Assembly: GCA_002506175.1 (NCBI GenBank) | Contig: DAXB01000010.1 | Span: forward strand, 1-32,443 | Direction: 5' to 3' | From: Methanomassiliicoccaceae archaeon UBA113 | Lineage (GTDB): Archaea; Thermoplasmatota; Thermoplasmata; Methanomassiliicoccales; Methanomethylophilaceae | Length of the DNA stretch: 32,443 nt | In this document: positions 23,301 through 31,121 of the stretch, piece by piece | Numbering within the stretch: the stretch's first letter is position 1 | How the letters are laid out: each line of letters opens with the position of its first letter | Notes under the pieces: model-generated | Database searches by the model: none | What the model saw: the letters and a program-made list of their open reading frames with translations, nothing else | What the model was told of the DNA's origin: nothing | Translations under genes and position numbers: made by a program

Positions 23301-24305
23301 GACAAAGGTGGCGAATGGGTGGAGATCCTGAACAACACGGACAAGGCGATAGACCTCACGGGATACGTACTGTCCGCTTCATCTGATTCCAGGAGCAAGA
23401 AGATGACGCTTTCCGGGACGATATCTCCGGGGGAGTTCCTGATAGTGGAGCCTTCGTTCACACTGGTGAACTCATCAGGCAAGATGACGAAGAACGGCGA
23501 GGGGCTGATACTCAGGGATCCGGACGGCGTGCAGGTGGACAAGACCGGTACGCATGCGGATACCGCGGATGACGGATTCACATGGCAGAGGAAGTACGAT
23601 GGATCCAACGAATGGGAGTTCAGAGAAGGCACGATCGGCCGGAGCAACGGCAGCTATGTCATGACGGGCATCCTGTCCCCGACCGATGCCAAAGAAATCA
23701 TAATCGATTCCGTCAAGGATGCTTTCGAAGAAGTCGGGTCGATAACCGATGTTGCATCGGCACAGGAGATAATCAGGCTGGCGATTCAAAAATCCCTTGA
23801 CGGGATGATAGAGAAGGTCTCGGGAGCCCTCGTCGAGGCTTCCGTCTTCATACGTGCTGACGTATCGGATATGACATCGAGCCTCACGGGAGGGATCACC
23901 GTGGCGCTCAGAACGGACTCGGAACTCCTCGAGGACGTATTGAAGTACATCGTCGGAAAAATCGAGGAACTGGCACTTTCGATGAAGAACCCGTACAGGA
24001 TCGATTCCGTATCCATGTTCACGGACAACATCGACCTCGAGATCACCTTCGATGCGAGAATCGGATTCCCGGAATTCCTGACGAAAAGAATCGACGAACT
24101 CCCCCTTATGGACCTGGGACTGACCTTCAGAACGAACATCTCCGCCCTGACGAAAATCTTCGGAACGGATACGGGCACACCGTCGGTTGAGTGCGGCGTT
24201 AGGATAATGGACTGCCCGTCCGTGGTGATACCATCGAAACTGTCACCCAAAAATGGGATGGTGCACGACCTGTGGTTGTTCAAACTGACGGTGGAATGGC
24301 CGTGA
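20391..24305 (+). CDS. large surface protein with pilin-like N-terminal anchor and lamin-tail domain
   Basis: A 1304-residue protein. It starts with a short charged head (MRTDEKG) and a single hydrophobic helix (MPFAVIAVTILMLASVAGA, residues 9-27). This resembles a class III (type IV pilin-like) signal, with possible cleavage after G7, or a simple N-terminal anchor. The rest is extracytoplasmic: a long alpha/beta part, a leucine-rich amphipathic helical stretch (about 715-800) likely to form coiled coil, and a beta-rich part. At about 960-1085 lies a lamin-tail (LTD) domain (LIINEYETNPKGNDKGGEWVE, then LTGYVLS, LSGTISPGEFLIVEP, EGLILRDPDG), an immunoglobulin-like fold common in secreted prokaryotic proteins. 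There is no C-terminal membrane segment. The function may be a surface adhesin or pseudopilus-associated protein; no whole-protein family is recognised by me. Confidence 0.8.
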   Translation: MRTDEKGNMPFAVIAVTILMLASVAGAIASQQTRSADMMGNTEQSIISIDESLEDIRSYINQELGIIILDISKDGSLGTLDERAEVFAERAHGWIDERFPMMSNGTRAELVDRQLEMMAESMSSDILDGYVPAYLHGSGTVTVGVSSVIGFTEKTIEISTDGSYALPLAAEQGSLFERMASDGGISIAQMMSYELTSLAQYRVLDGYGSVSQYGSKGTDSIITRQDVKDAYDNAMSLCSTICFRRTADGEIHDRVDAADLLAGDTVTIDVASFYSQVLVSLVDDIVLKWFDYLCGRELLVRADDVIGRFNDALDSLVSFVTGRNVTSAEGYIVEVMEKNGKGASEYRFPGSGKTTVSAGGYTVTVDNPTVDLFTRDWIVNFKSIYNGSENYIEDFLTQILNSAAQHIYSDDSLAMMVVHIDPYDGTSFIETVSDAFIRLIEGCEDTVEDAIAGAVDDAVFVDPFYAAIAETIQSHASEIPDTDSLRRSIRNAFAHAVSNDENADLDTIMGSPSVLDAIHRYRSLVYRDIEVYDELKHVPGGQPGMVLDILSEITGYGLKAIGITSDVTERTKVLLDEITASSEINPLTGITDLPGTAAFALTDECGNTTAETLTMTMLNNPLIDEPVILASECSHVTGFREDRSAAYTTVLMVHVSDMVTYTVEGSNSFSSAMGLPATSVYTGTFSNDIELRIAVASGWPLMGVAYEPTCDIIDDATLLLIAELAVLMEPLRDLLEILEQIMDGINESLYEITRFATDALLKLYEAILEPLESLIDWFEKKLDDILGDAVLSAYFSLDLTKQSVSFDYLGFTFKLTFNLLSLASSTKTLFTAELEGPVCGLDLDVALTAKIKGDVKKENVFVTGSAKIKGDGWKVNVGVDPLMKGSKHLLTVSGEVGETDVSLIMPKLVDYSESGFKLSDIPGIGDAIGNIPVPGLGVNVGFDAGVSLKYSSPVIAGLIINEYETNPKGNDKGGEWVEILNNTDKAIDLTGYVLSASSDSRSKKMTLSGTISPGEFLIVEPSFTLVNSSGKMTKNGEGLILRDPDGVQVDKTGTHADTADDGFTWQRKYDGSNEWEFREGTIGRSNGSYVMTGILSPTDAKEIIIDSVKDAFEEVGSITDVASAQEIIRLAIQKSLDGMIEKVSGALVEASVFIRADVSDMTSSLTGGITVALRTDSELLEDVLKYIVGKIEELALSMKNPYRIDSVSMFTDNIDLEITFDARIGFPEFLTKRIDELPLMDLGLTFRTNISALTKIFGTDTGTPSVECGVRIMDCPSVVIPSKLSPKNGMVHDLWLFKLTVEWP

Positions 24306-24315
24306 GCTGATATCC

Positions 24316-24324
24316 TTATTTATT
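24316..24324 (+). promoter_or_regulatory. TATA box of the nog1-polD operon
   Basis: TTATTTATT ends 20 bases before the ATG at 24345, in a 39-base gap. The transcript would start at or almost at the ATG. Confidence 0.5.
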
Positions 24325-24344
24325 GGTAGATAATCACGACAAAT

Positions 24345-25343
24345 ATGGCCGGAATAGATTACAAGATACCCACAGTCATGACCGCCGATGAACTCATGGA
24401 GAAGGCTTTCCACAGGGCGTCCAAGATCTACAAGAACGGTACAAACACTCTCGATACCCGCAAGAAAACAGCCTTGGCGAAGGTCACCGCTGCAGGCGAT
24501 ATCGTCGTTACGGCACTCACGGGATACGTCGACAAGTTCCCCAGGATGGATAAGGGGGATGATTTCTTCCCCGAGCTGGTCGACATAGTCATCGGGATAG
24601 ACAGATACAAGAAGGCACTCGGGGCCGTCAACTGGTGCGCCACAAAGACGGAGAAGCTGAAGAACGATACCCTCCACAACATCAGACGCACGAAGGATCC
24701 CGAGATCATCGAAGCGACCAGGAGAGGTTTCTACGGAAGGCTCAACTCTTACGTTGACAGGATAGCCGACGACCTGGAGTTCCTCCAGGATGCCAAGAAC
24801 AAGTTCAGGAAGCTTCCTGCCGTGGATCCTAACGTACCTACAGTGGTCGTTGCCGGATTCCCCAATGTGGGAAAGAGCAACCTGGTCACAGTCATGTCCA
24901 CGGCTGAGCCTGAGATCGCACCCTACCCGTTCACCACGAAAGGAATCATAGTCGGCCACATCGAGGACGACTGGAGGAAATACCAGATCGTGGACACCCC
25001 GGGACTTCTGGACAGAGAGTTCGAGGAGAGGAACGACATCGAGAAGCAGGCAGTCCTGGCGCTGAGATACCTGACGGATGTCATGCTGTTCGTCATCGAC
25101 CCTTCAGAGACATGCGGATTCAAACTGGAGGTCCAGGAGAAGCTCCTTAAGAACATCCAGGACAGCTTCGAAGGCGTCGATATCATCGTAGCCGAGAGCA
25201 AATCGGACGTCCTCAAGAGGGACAACGACCGCATCTCGTTCTCGGCCCAGTCCGGAGACGGAATGGATGTTCTCACCGACACCGTGAAGGAAGCGATGAG
25301 GGAGATCTTCCGCCGGAAAGCGGTAGATGCGGAAGTGGAATGA
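24345..25343 (+). CDS. Nog1-type GTPase, ribosome assembly
   Basis: A 332-residue GTPase of the Obg/Nog1 group. An N-terminal helical domain (1-160, with VDKFPRMDKGDDFFPELVD and ATRRGFYGRLNS) precedes the G domain: G1 GFPNVGKS (171-178), G2-region threonines in PYPFTTKG, G3 DTPGLLD (217-223) and G5 SAQ (300-302). The N-terminal domain and the YPFTTKGI stretch are diagnostic of Nog1, which acts in large-subunit maturation. The G4 motif reads SKSD (285-288) instead of NKxD, which might weaken guanine selectivity. The archaeal form lacks the long C-terminal extension of yeast Nog1. Its stop overlaps the polymerase start by four bases (ATGA), so the two are coupled. Confidence 0.92.
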   Translation: MAGIDYKIPTVMTADELMEKAFHRASKIYKNGTNTLDTRKKTALAKVTAAGDIVVTALTGYVDKFPRMDKGDDFFPELVDIVIGIDRYKKALGAVNWCATKTEKLKNDTLHNIRRTKDPEIIEATRRGFYGRLNSYVDRIADDLEFLQDAKNKFRKLPAVDPNVPTVVVAGFPNVGKSNLVTVMSTAEPEIAPYPFTTKGIIVGHIEDDWRKYQIVDTPGLLDREFEERNDIEKQAVLALRYLTDVMLFVIDPSETCGFKLEVQEKLLKNIQDSFEGVDIIVAESKSDVLKRDNDRISFSAQSGDGMDVLTDTVKEAMREIFRRKAVDAEVE

Positions 25344-28300
25344 TGGACGGCCCGGCCTGCAGTCCCGAGATGGCGAAGTACTTCTCGGAACTTAATGCCA
25401 AGAAGAACGAGATCTACGATATCGCCACCAGAGCAAGGGCGATGGGTTTCGATCCGGAGGATTATGTTGATGTCCCGCAGGCCGAGGACCTTGCATCACG
25501 TTGCGAGGAGCTTTTGAAAGACTACAACGTCAAAGGTGTAGCCCAAGTCATCAGAGACAAGACCAAGGAAGCAGGTAACCGTGAGGTCGCCTGCCTTCTC
25601 ACCGCCAAGGAAGTCGCCAAATGGCCGGCGGAGAGCATGGAACAGGCCCTGGATAGGGCCACAAGGGTAGGATTGGCCGTTCTGACAGAGGGAATCCTGG
25701 TTGCTCCGCTGGAGGGAATCGCGGAGACGAGGATCATGAAGAACGAGGACGGCTCCACATACGTCGACCTCCTCTTCGCCGGACCGATTCGTGCAGCCGG
25801 AGGAACCGCACAGGCCATGAGCGTCCTGATCGCGGACGTCGTGAGGACGGAGCTCGGTATCGGAAAGTACATAGCAACCGATGCGGAGATCGCCAGATTC
25901 GATGAGGAGATCCCGCTGTACAAACAATGCCAACATCTTCAGTACTCCCCCACATCGGAGGAGATAGACCTCATCGTGAGGAACTGTCCCATATGCGTCG
26001 ACGGAGAGGGAACCGAACAGCTGGAGATATCCGGATTCAGGGACCTTCCCCGCATAGAGACCAACCGTGTCAGGGGAGGAGCCGTGCTGGTCATAGCAGA
26101 AGGTATGTGTCAGAAGGCCGCGAAGCTGAAGAAACACGTCGATAAACTGAATATCCCCGGATGGGAGTTCATCGGAAAGTACCTGGATGCGCACAAGGCG
26201 AAGGAACCAGCCAAGAAGGAAGGCGGCGACAAGCCTGTCGAGAAGAAGGTTCAGCCCCTCGACAAATACCTCAGAGACATAGTCGCGGGACGCCCCATCT
26301 TCGGTCATCCCTGCAGGGTCGGAGGATTCAGATTGAGATACGGGAGGGCTAGGACCTCAGGACTGGCATCCCTCGCATACAGCACAGCGAGCATGTATGT
26401 CATGGATGATTTCATGGCAATAGGGACACAGCTCAAGATCGAGAGGCCCGGAAAGGCTTGCGTCGTCACACCGTGCGATGTCCTGGAAGGACCCACAGTC
26501 CTGCTGAGGAACGGCGACGTCGTCTACTGCCAGACCAAAGAGGATGTCCTTGCCGTCAGGGACAGGATCACGGACATCCTGGACAATGGTGAGATCCTCG
26601 TGCCGTTCGGAGAGTTCTGCGAGAACAACCACACATTGGTGCCGTGCGGATACCCTATCGAATGGCACAAGCTGGAGCTGAAAGCCAAAGGGGGGCTGCC
26701 GGAGGATTGGCTGGACCCCACATACGCCCGTGCAAAGGAGATGTGCGCACAGATGGGCGTACCGCTCCATCCGAAATTCAACATGTTCTGGTCCGACATG
26801 AAACTGGAAGACCTCAAAATGCTTAGAGAACACATACTGGCCACGGGAGCGTTCGACGGGAAGAACCTGACGATGGACCCGGCCAAGGAACGCAAATCCA
26901 TCCTCGAGAACATGTGCGTCCCGCATATAGTCAGAGACGGAAAGGCGATTGTCGCCGAAAGGTACTCCGAACCACTATTGGACGGACTCGGGATCAAGCA
27001 TGACGGAGCCCTCACGGCAGGACCCGAGCTCGAGGGCGAAAAGACCTTGGAAGCAGTCAGCAAGGCGGCAGGATACGAGATCCGCGCAAGGGCCATGACC
27101 CGCGTGGGAACCAGGATGGGACGTCCGGAGAAGGCCAAGGAACGTGAGCTTGCACCTAAGCTCCATTGCGTGTTCCCCGTGGGAGATGACCCCGATGCAG
27201 GAAAAGGAATCCTGGGTGAAATCAAGGTCCTCGGAAGCCAGCTCGGAAGATACGAAGAAGGTTCCGTGCCGACACTCACGACCGTCGTAGGCAACAGGGT
27301 TTGCCCCTCATGCAACACGCTGACATTCAGGAACTGGTGCAGGGTCTGCGGCAAACATACGATTTACACGCCCCGCCCCAACCAGTTCGGTATGATGGGT
27401 GCGGTCGAAACGCAGATCGATCTGATAGGTGAGTTCGATGCCGCATGCAAATCGGTCGGTTACAAACCCAATGAGGAGGTCAAATGCATCGAGACACTGA
27501 TCTCCAAGCAGAAGACTGTAGAACCCATTGAGAAAGGGATCCTCAGGGTCAAGAACGGAATATCCGTCTTCAAGGACGGAACCGTCCGTTTCGACATGAC
27601 CGACATCCCTATCACACATTTCAAACCTAGAGAGATCGGTCTGTCAATCAACAAGGCGCATGAACTCGGATACCTCACGGACTGGAACGGAGAACCCCTC
27701 ACAGACCCCGAGCAGATCTGCGAGCTGAAGGTCCAGGACGTCATCCCGGCAAGGGATTGCGGGGACTATCTGGCCAAGGTCGCCATATATCTGGATGATG
27801 AACTGGAAATGCTGTACCATCTCCCCAGATACTACAACGTCAAGAACAGGACCGACCTAATCGGAAACATCGTGTTCGGTCTCGCACCGCACACATCCGG
27901 ATGTATCCTGTGCCGTGTCATCGGTTACGCTAACATCCGCGGATGCTACGGGCACCCGTTCTTCCATGCTGCCAAGAGGAGGAACTGCGACGGAGATGAG
28001 GACTGCCTCATGCTCGGTCTCGACGCTCTCCTCAACTTCTCCAGAAGCTTCCTGCCGGACAGGAGGGGAGGACTCATGGATGCTCCTCTGGTCCTTACTA
28101 CGAGACTGGACCCCAATGAGATCGATAAGGAAGCACACAACGTCGACTGCCTCAGGGAGTACCCTCTGGAGCTCTATCAGGCCGCCATGGCCATGAAAGA
28201 ACCCAAGGAGATTGAGGGGCATATGGACCTCATCGCGAGCCGCATAGGCACATACAGGCAATATGAGGGTCTGGGATTCACCCATGACACCAACGACATC

Positions 28301-28738
28301 GCCAACGGTCCGAAGTACTCCGCATACACCACCTTGGAATCCATGATGGACAAGATGAACGCCCAGCTGATGCTAGGAAAGAAGATCCGTGCAGTGGATG
28401 AGAAGGATGTCGCAGTCCGTGTCCTGAACAAGCATTTCATGCCGGATATGATAGGAAACCTGAGAAGCTTCTCCTCGCAGACCGTCAGATGCACCAAGTG
28501 CGGTGAGAAGTATAGGAGGATGACTCTCAGCGGAACCTGTTACAAGTGCAAGAATCCGCTGAACCTCACAGTTCACGAGGCCAGCGTCAAGAAGTACCTT
28601 GAGATCTCCAAGACCATCGGTGAGAAATACGGTCTCGATGCTTATACCAGGGAAAGGATCGATATCCTTGAGATGAGCATGAACTCCGTCTTCGAGAACG
28701 ACAAAGTCAAGAAGTGCAAACTGTCGGACTTCTTCTGA
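25340..28738 (+). CDS. polC: DNA polymerase D large subunit (DP2)
   Basis: The 1132-residue catalytic subunit of the archaeal replicative polymerase PolD, which has a two-double-psi-barrel core like multi-subunit RNA polymerase. The active site is in KRRNCDGDED, with metal-binding aspartates D884 and D886. Cysteine pairs for zinc are seen near residue 195-215 (CQHLQ ... CPIC), in CPSCNTLTFRNWCRVC (about 655-670) and near the C-terminus (CTKC ... CYKC). The opening residues and the GPIRAAGGTAQA motif are typical. The length is that of an intein-free DP2; family members often carry inteins near the active site, but this one is continuous. The partner DP1 subunit is not in the window. The ATG at 25340 overlaps the Nog1 stop; a second ATG follows directly. 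Confidence 0.97.
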   Translation: MMDGPACSPEMAKYFSELNAKKNEIYDIATRARAMGFDPEDYVDVPQAEDLASRCEELLKDYNVKGVAQVIRDKTKEAGNREVACLLTAKEVAKWPAESMEQALDRATRVGLAVLTEGILVAPLEGIAETRIMKNEDGSTYVDLLFAGPIRAAGGTAQAMSVLIADVVRTELGIGKYIATDAEIARFDEEIPLYKQCQHLQYSPTSEEIDLIVRNCPICVDGEGTEQLEISGFRDLPRIETNRVRGGAVLVIAEGMCQKAAKLKKHVDKLNIPGWEFIGKYLDAHKAKEPAKKEGGDKPVEKKVQPLDKYLRDIVAGRPIFGHPCRVGGFRLRYGRARTSGLASLAYSTASMYVMDDFMAIGTQLKIERPGKACVVTPCDVLEGPTVLLRNGDVVYCQTKEDVLAVRDRITDILDNGEILVPFGEFCENNHTLVPCGYPIEWHKLELKAKGGLPEDWLDPTYARAKEMCAQMGVPLHPKFNMFWSDMKLEDLKMLREHILATGAFDGKNLTMDPAKERKSILENMCVPHIVRDGKAIVAERYSEPLLDGLGIKHDGALTAGPELEGEKTLEAVSKAAGYEIRARAMTRVGTRMGRPEKAKERELAPKLHCVFPVGDDPDAGKGILGEIKVLGSQLGRYEEGSVPTLTTVVGNRVCPSCNTLTFRNWCRVCGKHTIYTPRPNQFGMMGAVETQIDLIGEFDAACKSVGYKPNEEVKCIETLISKQKTVEPIEKGILRVKNGISVFKDGTVRFDMTDIPITHFKPREIGLSINKAHELGYLTDWNGEPLTDPEQICELKVQDVIPARDCGDYLAKVAIYLDDELEMLYHLPRYYNVKNRTDLIGNIVFGLAPHTSGCILCRVIGYANIRGCYGHPFFHAAKRRNCDGDEDCLMLGLDALLNFSRSFLPDRRGGLMDAPLVLTTRLDPNEIDKEAHNVDCLREYPLELYQAAMAMKEPKEIEGHMDLIASRIGTYRQYEGLGFTHDTNDIANGPKYSAYTTLESMMDKMNAQLMLGKKIRAVDEKDVAVRVLNKHFMPDMIGNLRSFSSQTVRCTKCGEKYRRMTLSGTCYKCKNPLNLTVHEASVKKYLEISKTIGEKYGLDAYTRERIDILEMSMNSVFENDKVKKCKLSDFF

Positions 28739-28771
28739 TTGAACCTGCTGTCCTCTCTGGAAATCCTAGCC

Positions 28772-29755
28772 TCATTCATTCGCAGGAGTTATCAGGGACG
28801 TTGAAGTGAGCTTGAATAATACGGTCGAGGAAGATGTGATCTTGTCAATGAAGATATCCGATTGATAGATTATGTCCCCGATGTAATACACAGTCATCGT
28901 CACCGAACCGCCGCAATCATCGAACATAACAGCACGGACATCGGTCTGGCGCTCCCCGTATACGGTATCGATGATCTTGGAATCCCTCGATTGGATCCTG
29001 TACTGCAATCCTTTCTCCTCTAAGGATTTGATGAGATTCGAATATGATACAGGGCTGAGGAATGCGACTTTGGACATCTCCGTCATCCCGGAGCTTTCGG
29101 TTTCTACTGAGATCGTGCCGTGATTGATACCGCGTACAGTCATCTTATCCGAATCGGATGCCGGTTTCTCAGTTGTCTTGATGTTTTTGACATTCCATAT
29201 CTCGACTTTATAGTCATACGATTTCACGGTATTCAGAACAGTTACGATGGAATCTTTCGCATATGTCGAGGTCTTTACGAACTCGCCGCCTTTGATAAGC
29301 TGCTGGTCCTTCGCCTTCGTCAGATCCAGATTCGTATCGATTAGGAGCGTTTCCACGAAACAGTCTCCATATCCAGTCGCCTTCCCATAACAGACCCCAT
29401 TGTTCATGTAGTAACCGACACCGTTACCGAAACCCTCTTTCAGTGTTCCGTAGACCTGACAAAGGATATCGTTGCCCTTGTACGATAACGTCTTCTCTCC
29501 GATTATCGGATACGACATGCCAGACTTGGGGTATATCGGCTCGAAGAACTGTACTGAACTCATCTGCAACGAGTTCTCGGTGGATGAACTCGATTTCATC
29601 TCGCACCCGATATAATCTCCGACCTGAAGATCCGTTCTCAGGGCATCTGCCTTTGCAGGGGTCGGACTGTCGGCATTGTTATGGAGCACGATAGCGACCC
29701 CTACGCCTATCAGGATAGTCACTACCGCCAATGCGATGACTGCTTTGGAGTTCAT
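28772..29755 (-). CDS. unrecognised membrane-anchored extracytoplasmic protein
   Basis: A 327-residue protein with one N-terminal hydrophobic helix (residues 5-25, AVIALAVVTILIGVGVAIVL) and then a Ser/Thr-rich, beta-like remainder. It is probably anchored by the N-terminus and exposed outside the cell. No lipobox cysteine is seen. Two halves look related: one around ILCQVYGTLKEGFGN ... GDCFVETLLIDTNL (about 95-145) and one around IIDTVYGERQTD ... GGSVTMTVYYIGD (about 260-305), suggesting a weak internal duplication. I do not recognise the family. It stands alone, converging with the polymerase gene (33 bases apart). No good ribosome site precedes the ATG; a weak A/T element lies about 20-30 bases upstream. 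Confidence 0.72.
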   Translation of the reverse strand: MNSKAVIALAVVTILIGVGVAIVLHNNADSPTPAKADALRTDLQVGDYIGCEMKSSSSTENSLQMSSVQFFEPIYPKSGMSYPIIGEKTLSYKGNDILCQVYGTLKEGFGNGVGYYMNNGVCYGKATGYGDCFVETLLIDTNLDLTKAKDQQLIKGGEFVKTSTYAKDSIVTVLNTVKSYDYKVEIWNVKNIKTTEKPASDSDKMTVRGINHGTISVETESSGMTEMSKVAFLSPVSYSNLIKSLEEKGLQYRIQSRDSKIIDTVYGERQTDVRAVMFDDCGGSVTMTVYYIGDIIYQSDIFIDKITSSSTVLFKLTSTSLITPANE

Positions 29756-29839
29756 TGAACCCCGAGTGTCATCTGCATAGATAATGAATTAGATGAATCA
29801 GACGTTTTTACACGTCATTAACATGTAAGAATTGGTAAT

Positions 29840-29857
29840 CCCCTCCTTGCGGAGGGG
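29840..29857 (-). terminator. hairpin after the uS13-uS4-uS11-Rpo3 operon
   Basis: A seven-pair stem CCCCTCC/GGAGGGG with a four-base loop lies about 10 bases after the rpo3 stop. Only a modest T-rich sequence follows on the minus strand, so it may act as terminator or 3' stabiliser. Confidence 0.6.
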
Positions 29858-29867
29858 TGAATTGTTT

Positions 29868-30722
29868 TCAGAGTTCCTCGATTTCGGCCGCGAAGTCCTT
29901 TGCCTCTTTCGAGAGGACATCGAGAGCTTTATCGAGAGTCTGCTGTGCGGTAAGCGAACCGTCGGTCTCGAACTTGAAGTAGAAGTTCGTGGGATCCCCT
30001 TCAACAGAGATTCCCTTATCGGCTCCGCCGAGGCTGTCAACGCATGCTCTGCATAGGCTGCACTCGTAGGGATCCTTCACCGTGAGCTTTCCGGATTTGT
30101 CAACCGCAAAGACCTTCTTGGGACAGGATTCCGCACATGCGACCACATCCTCATTCTTGGCCTTCTTGGTATCGATCTTGATCACGGGGAGGTACTTGTA
30201 TCCGACACCGTTTGCGACCTGCCATTTGACATGCTTCTTAGCAGTTCCCATGACAGCCGTGGCGTAGACATAGATACCCTGCTCTGCGGTCAGTTCAACC
30301 ACGGGGATGAACGGATCGACGATCTTCAGCTTGTCCGAATCGGCTCCGCCGAGAGGCTGGAGATCCGATGAGTAGACTGTCGCGGGACCGGTCTTCCTTA
30401 TGCTGTACATGATAGAACAGCTAGGGCATCCGGCTCCGTTGCAGGTGCACTCGCTCTGAGGGACGAATAGGTCGAGATCTGTCGGCACAGGAAGCATTCC
30501 CAACCTGTGCGCGATGATCTCTTCGAACAAGGGCGTGATGCTCTCGTACTCCTTGTTGTCGTCTCCCATGATGGTTCCTGTGAGGAACTCGACCTTATCG
30601 ATCGCCATCTTAGGGATATCGGACAGGAGTGTCCTCCTGAGAGCGTTGGCCATGGCTGGGGAGGAGTTCTTGAGGAGGAACTTTGCCTTCCTCTCAGCCA
30701 TTTCGAGAATCTCTATGTCCAT
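29868..30722 (-). CDS. rpo3: DNA-directed RNA polymerase subunit Rpo3 (D) with Fe-S domain
   Basis: A 284-residue archaeal counterpart of bacterial alpha and eukaryotic Rpb3; it pairs with Rpo11 to start RNA polymerase assembly. The alpha-type dimerisation core is at both ends (FLLKNSSPAMANALRRTLLSDIP at 15-37; FYFKFETDGSLTAQQTLDKALDVL near the end). Domain 2 contains a CTCNGAGCPSC cysteine knuckle (C92, C94, C99, C102). A ferredoxin-like insert has CAESCP (C196, C200) and CSLCRAC (C221, C224, C227), enough for one [4Fe-4S] cluster as in Sulfolobus, not two. The ATG at 30722 follows GAGGGGG and the uS11 stop at short distance. It is the last gene of the operon, in the usual archaeal position after uS11. 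Confidence 0.96.
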   Translation of the reverse strand: MDIEILEMAERKAKFLLKNSSPAMANALRRTLLSDIPKMAIDKVEFLTGTIMGDDNKEYESITPLFEEIIAHRLGMLPVPTDLDLFVPQSECTCNGAGCPSCSIMYSIRKTGPATVYSSDLQPLGGADSDKLKIVDPFIPVVELTAEQGIYVYATAVMGTAKKHVKWQVANGVGYKYLPVIKIDTKKAKNEDVVACAESCPKKVFAVDKSGKLTVKDPYECSLCRACVDSLGGADKGISVEGDPTNFYFKFETDGSLTAQQTLDKALDVLSKEAKDFAAEIEEL

Positions 30723-30734
30723 GGGATTTCCCCC

Positions 30735-31121
30735 TCAGACCCTGCGTCCTCTGCGTCCGCCTTTCTTCTTGGTACCGTCGTGAGGTATGGGTGTGACATC
30801 CTCGATACGGCCGATCTTGAGTCCTGCCCTGGTGAGAGCACGGATTGCTGCCTGAGCTCCAGGACCGGGTGAAACGGACTTGTTTCCTCCAGGTGCTCTG
30901 ACCCTGACGTGAATTCCGATGATCTCCTTCTCCTTTGCAACCTCAGCGATCTTCTCAGCCGCTTTCTGTGCTGCGTAAGGCGAGGACTGATCCTTTGCCT
31001 GCTTGACGACCATTCCACCGGTGACCTTTGTGATGGTCTCTGCTCCGGTGATGTCGGTCAAGGTGATCATGACGTTGTTGTAACTTGCGAAGATGTTCGC
31101 GATTCCCCATTTTGCGGTCAT
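30735..31121 (-). CDS. rps11: 30S ribosomal protein uS11
   Basis: A 128-residue small-subunit platform protein that contacts 16S rRNA near the E site. The archaeal-type sequence is clear: WGIANIFASYNNVMITLTDITG at the start, KVTGGMVVKQAKDQSSPYAAQ, and the end PIPHDGTKKKGGRRGRRV, normal in length. The ATG at 31121 overlaps the uS4 stop by one base (TGATG), consistent with coupled translation; an in-frame GTG one codon upstream is a less likely start. Confidence 0.97.
   Translation of the reverse strand: MTAKWGIANIFASYNNVMITLTDITGAETITKVTGGMVVKQAKDQSSPYAAQKAAEKIAEVAKEKEIIGIHVRVRAPGGNKSVSPGPGAQAAIRALTRAGLKIGRIEDVTPIPHDGTKKKGGRRGRRV

Noticed and set aside
25340..28738. Intein in the DNA polymerase D large subunit
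   Set aside because: The active-site region KRRNCDGDED is continuous, and the total of 1132 residues leaves no room for an intein.
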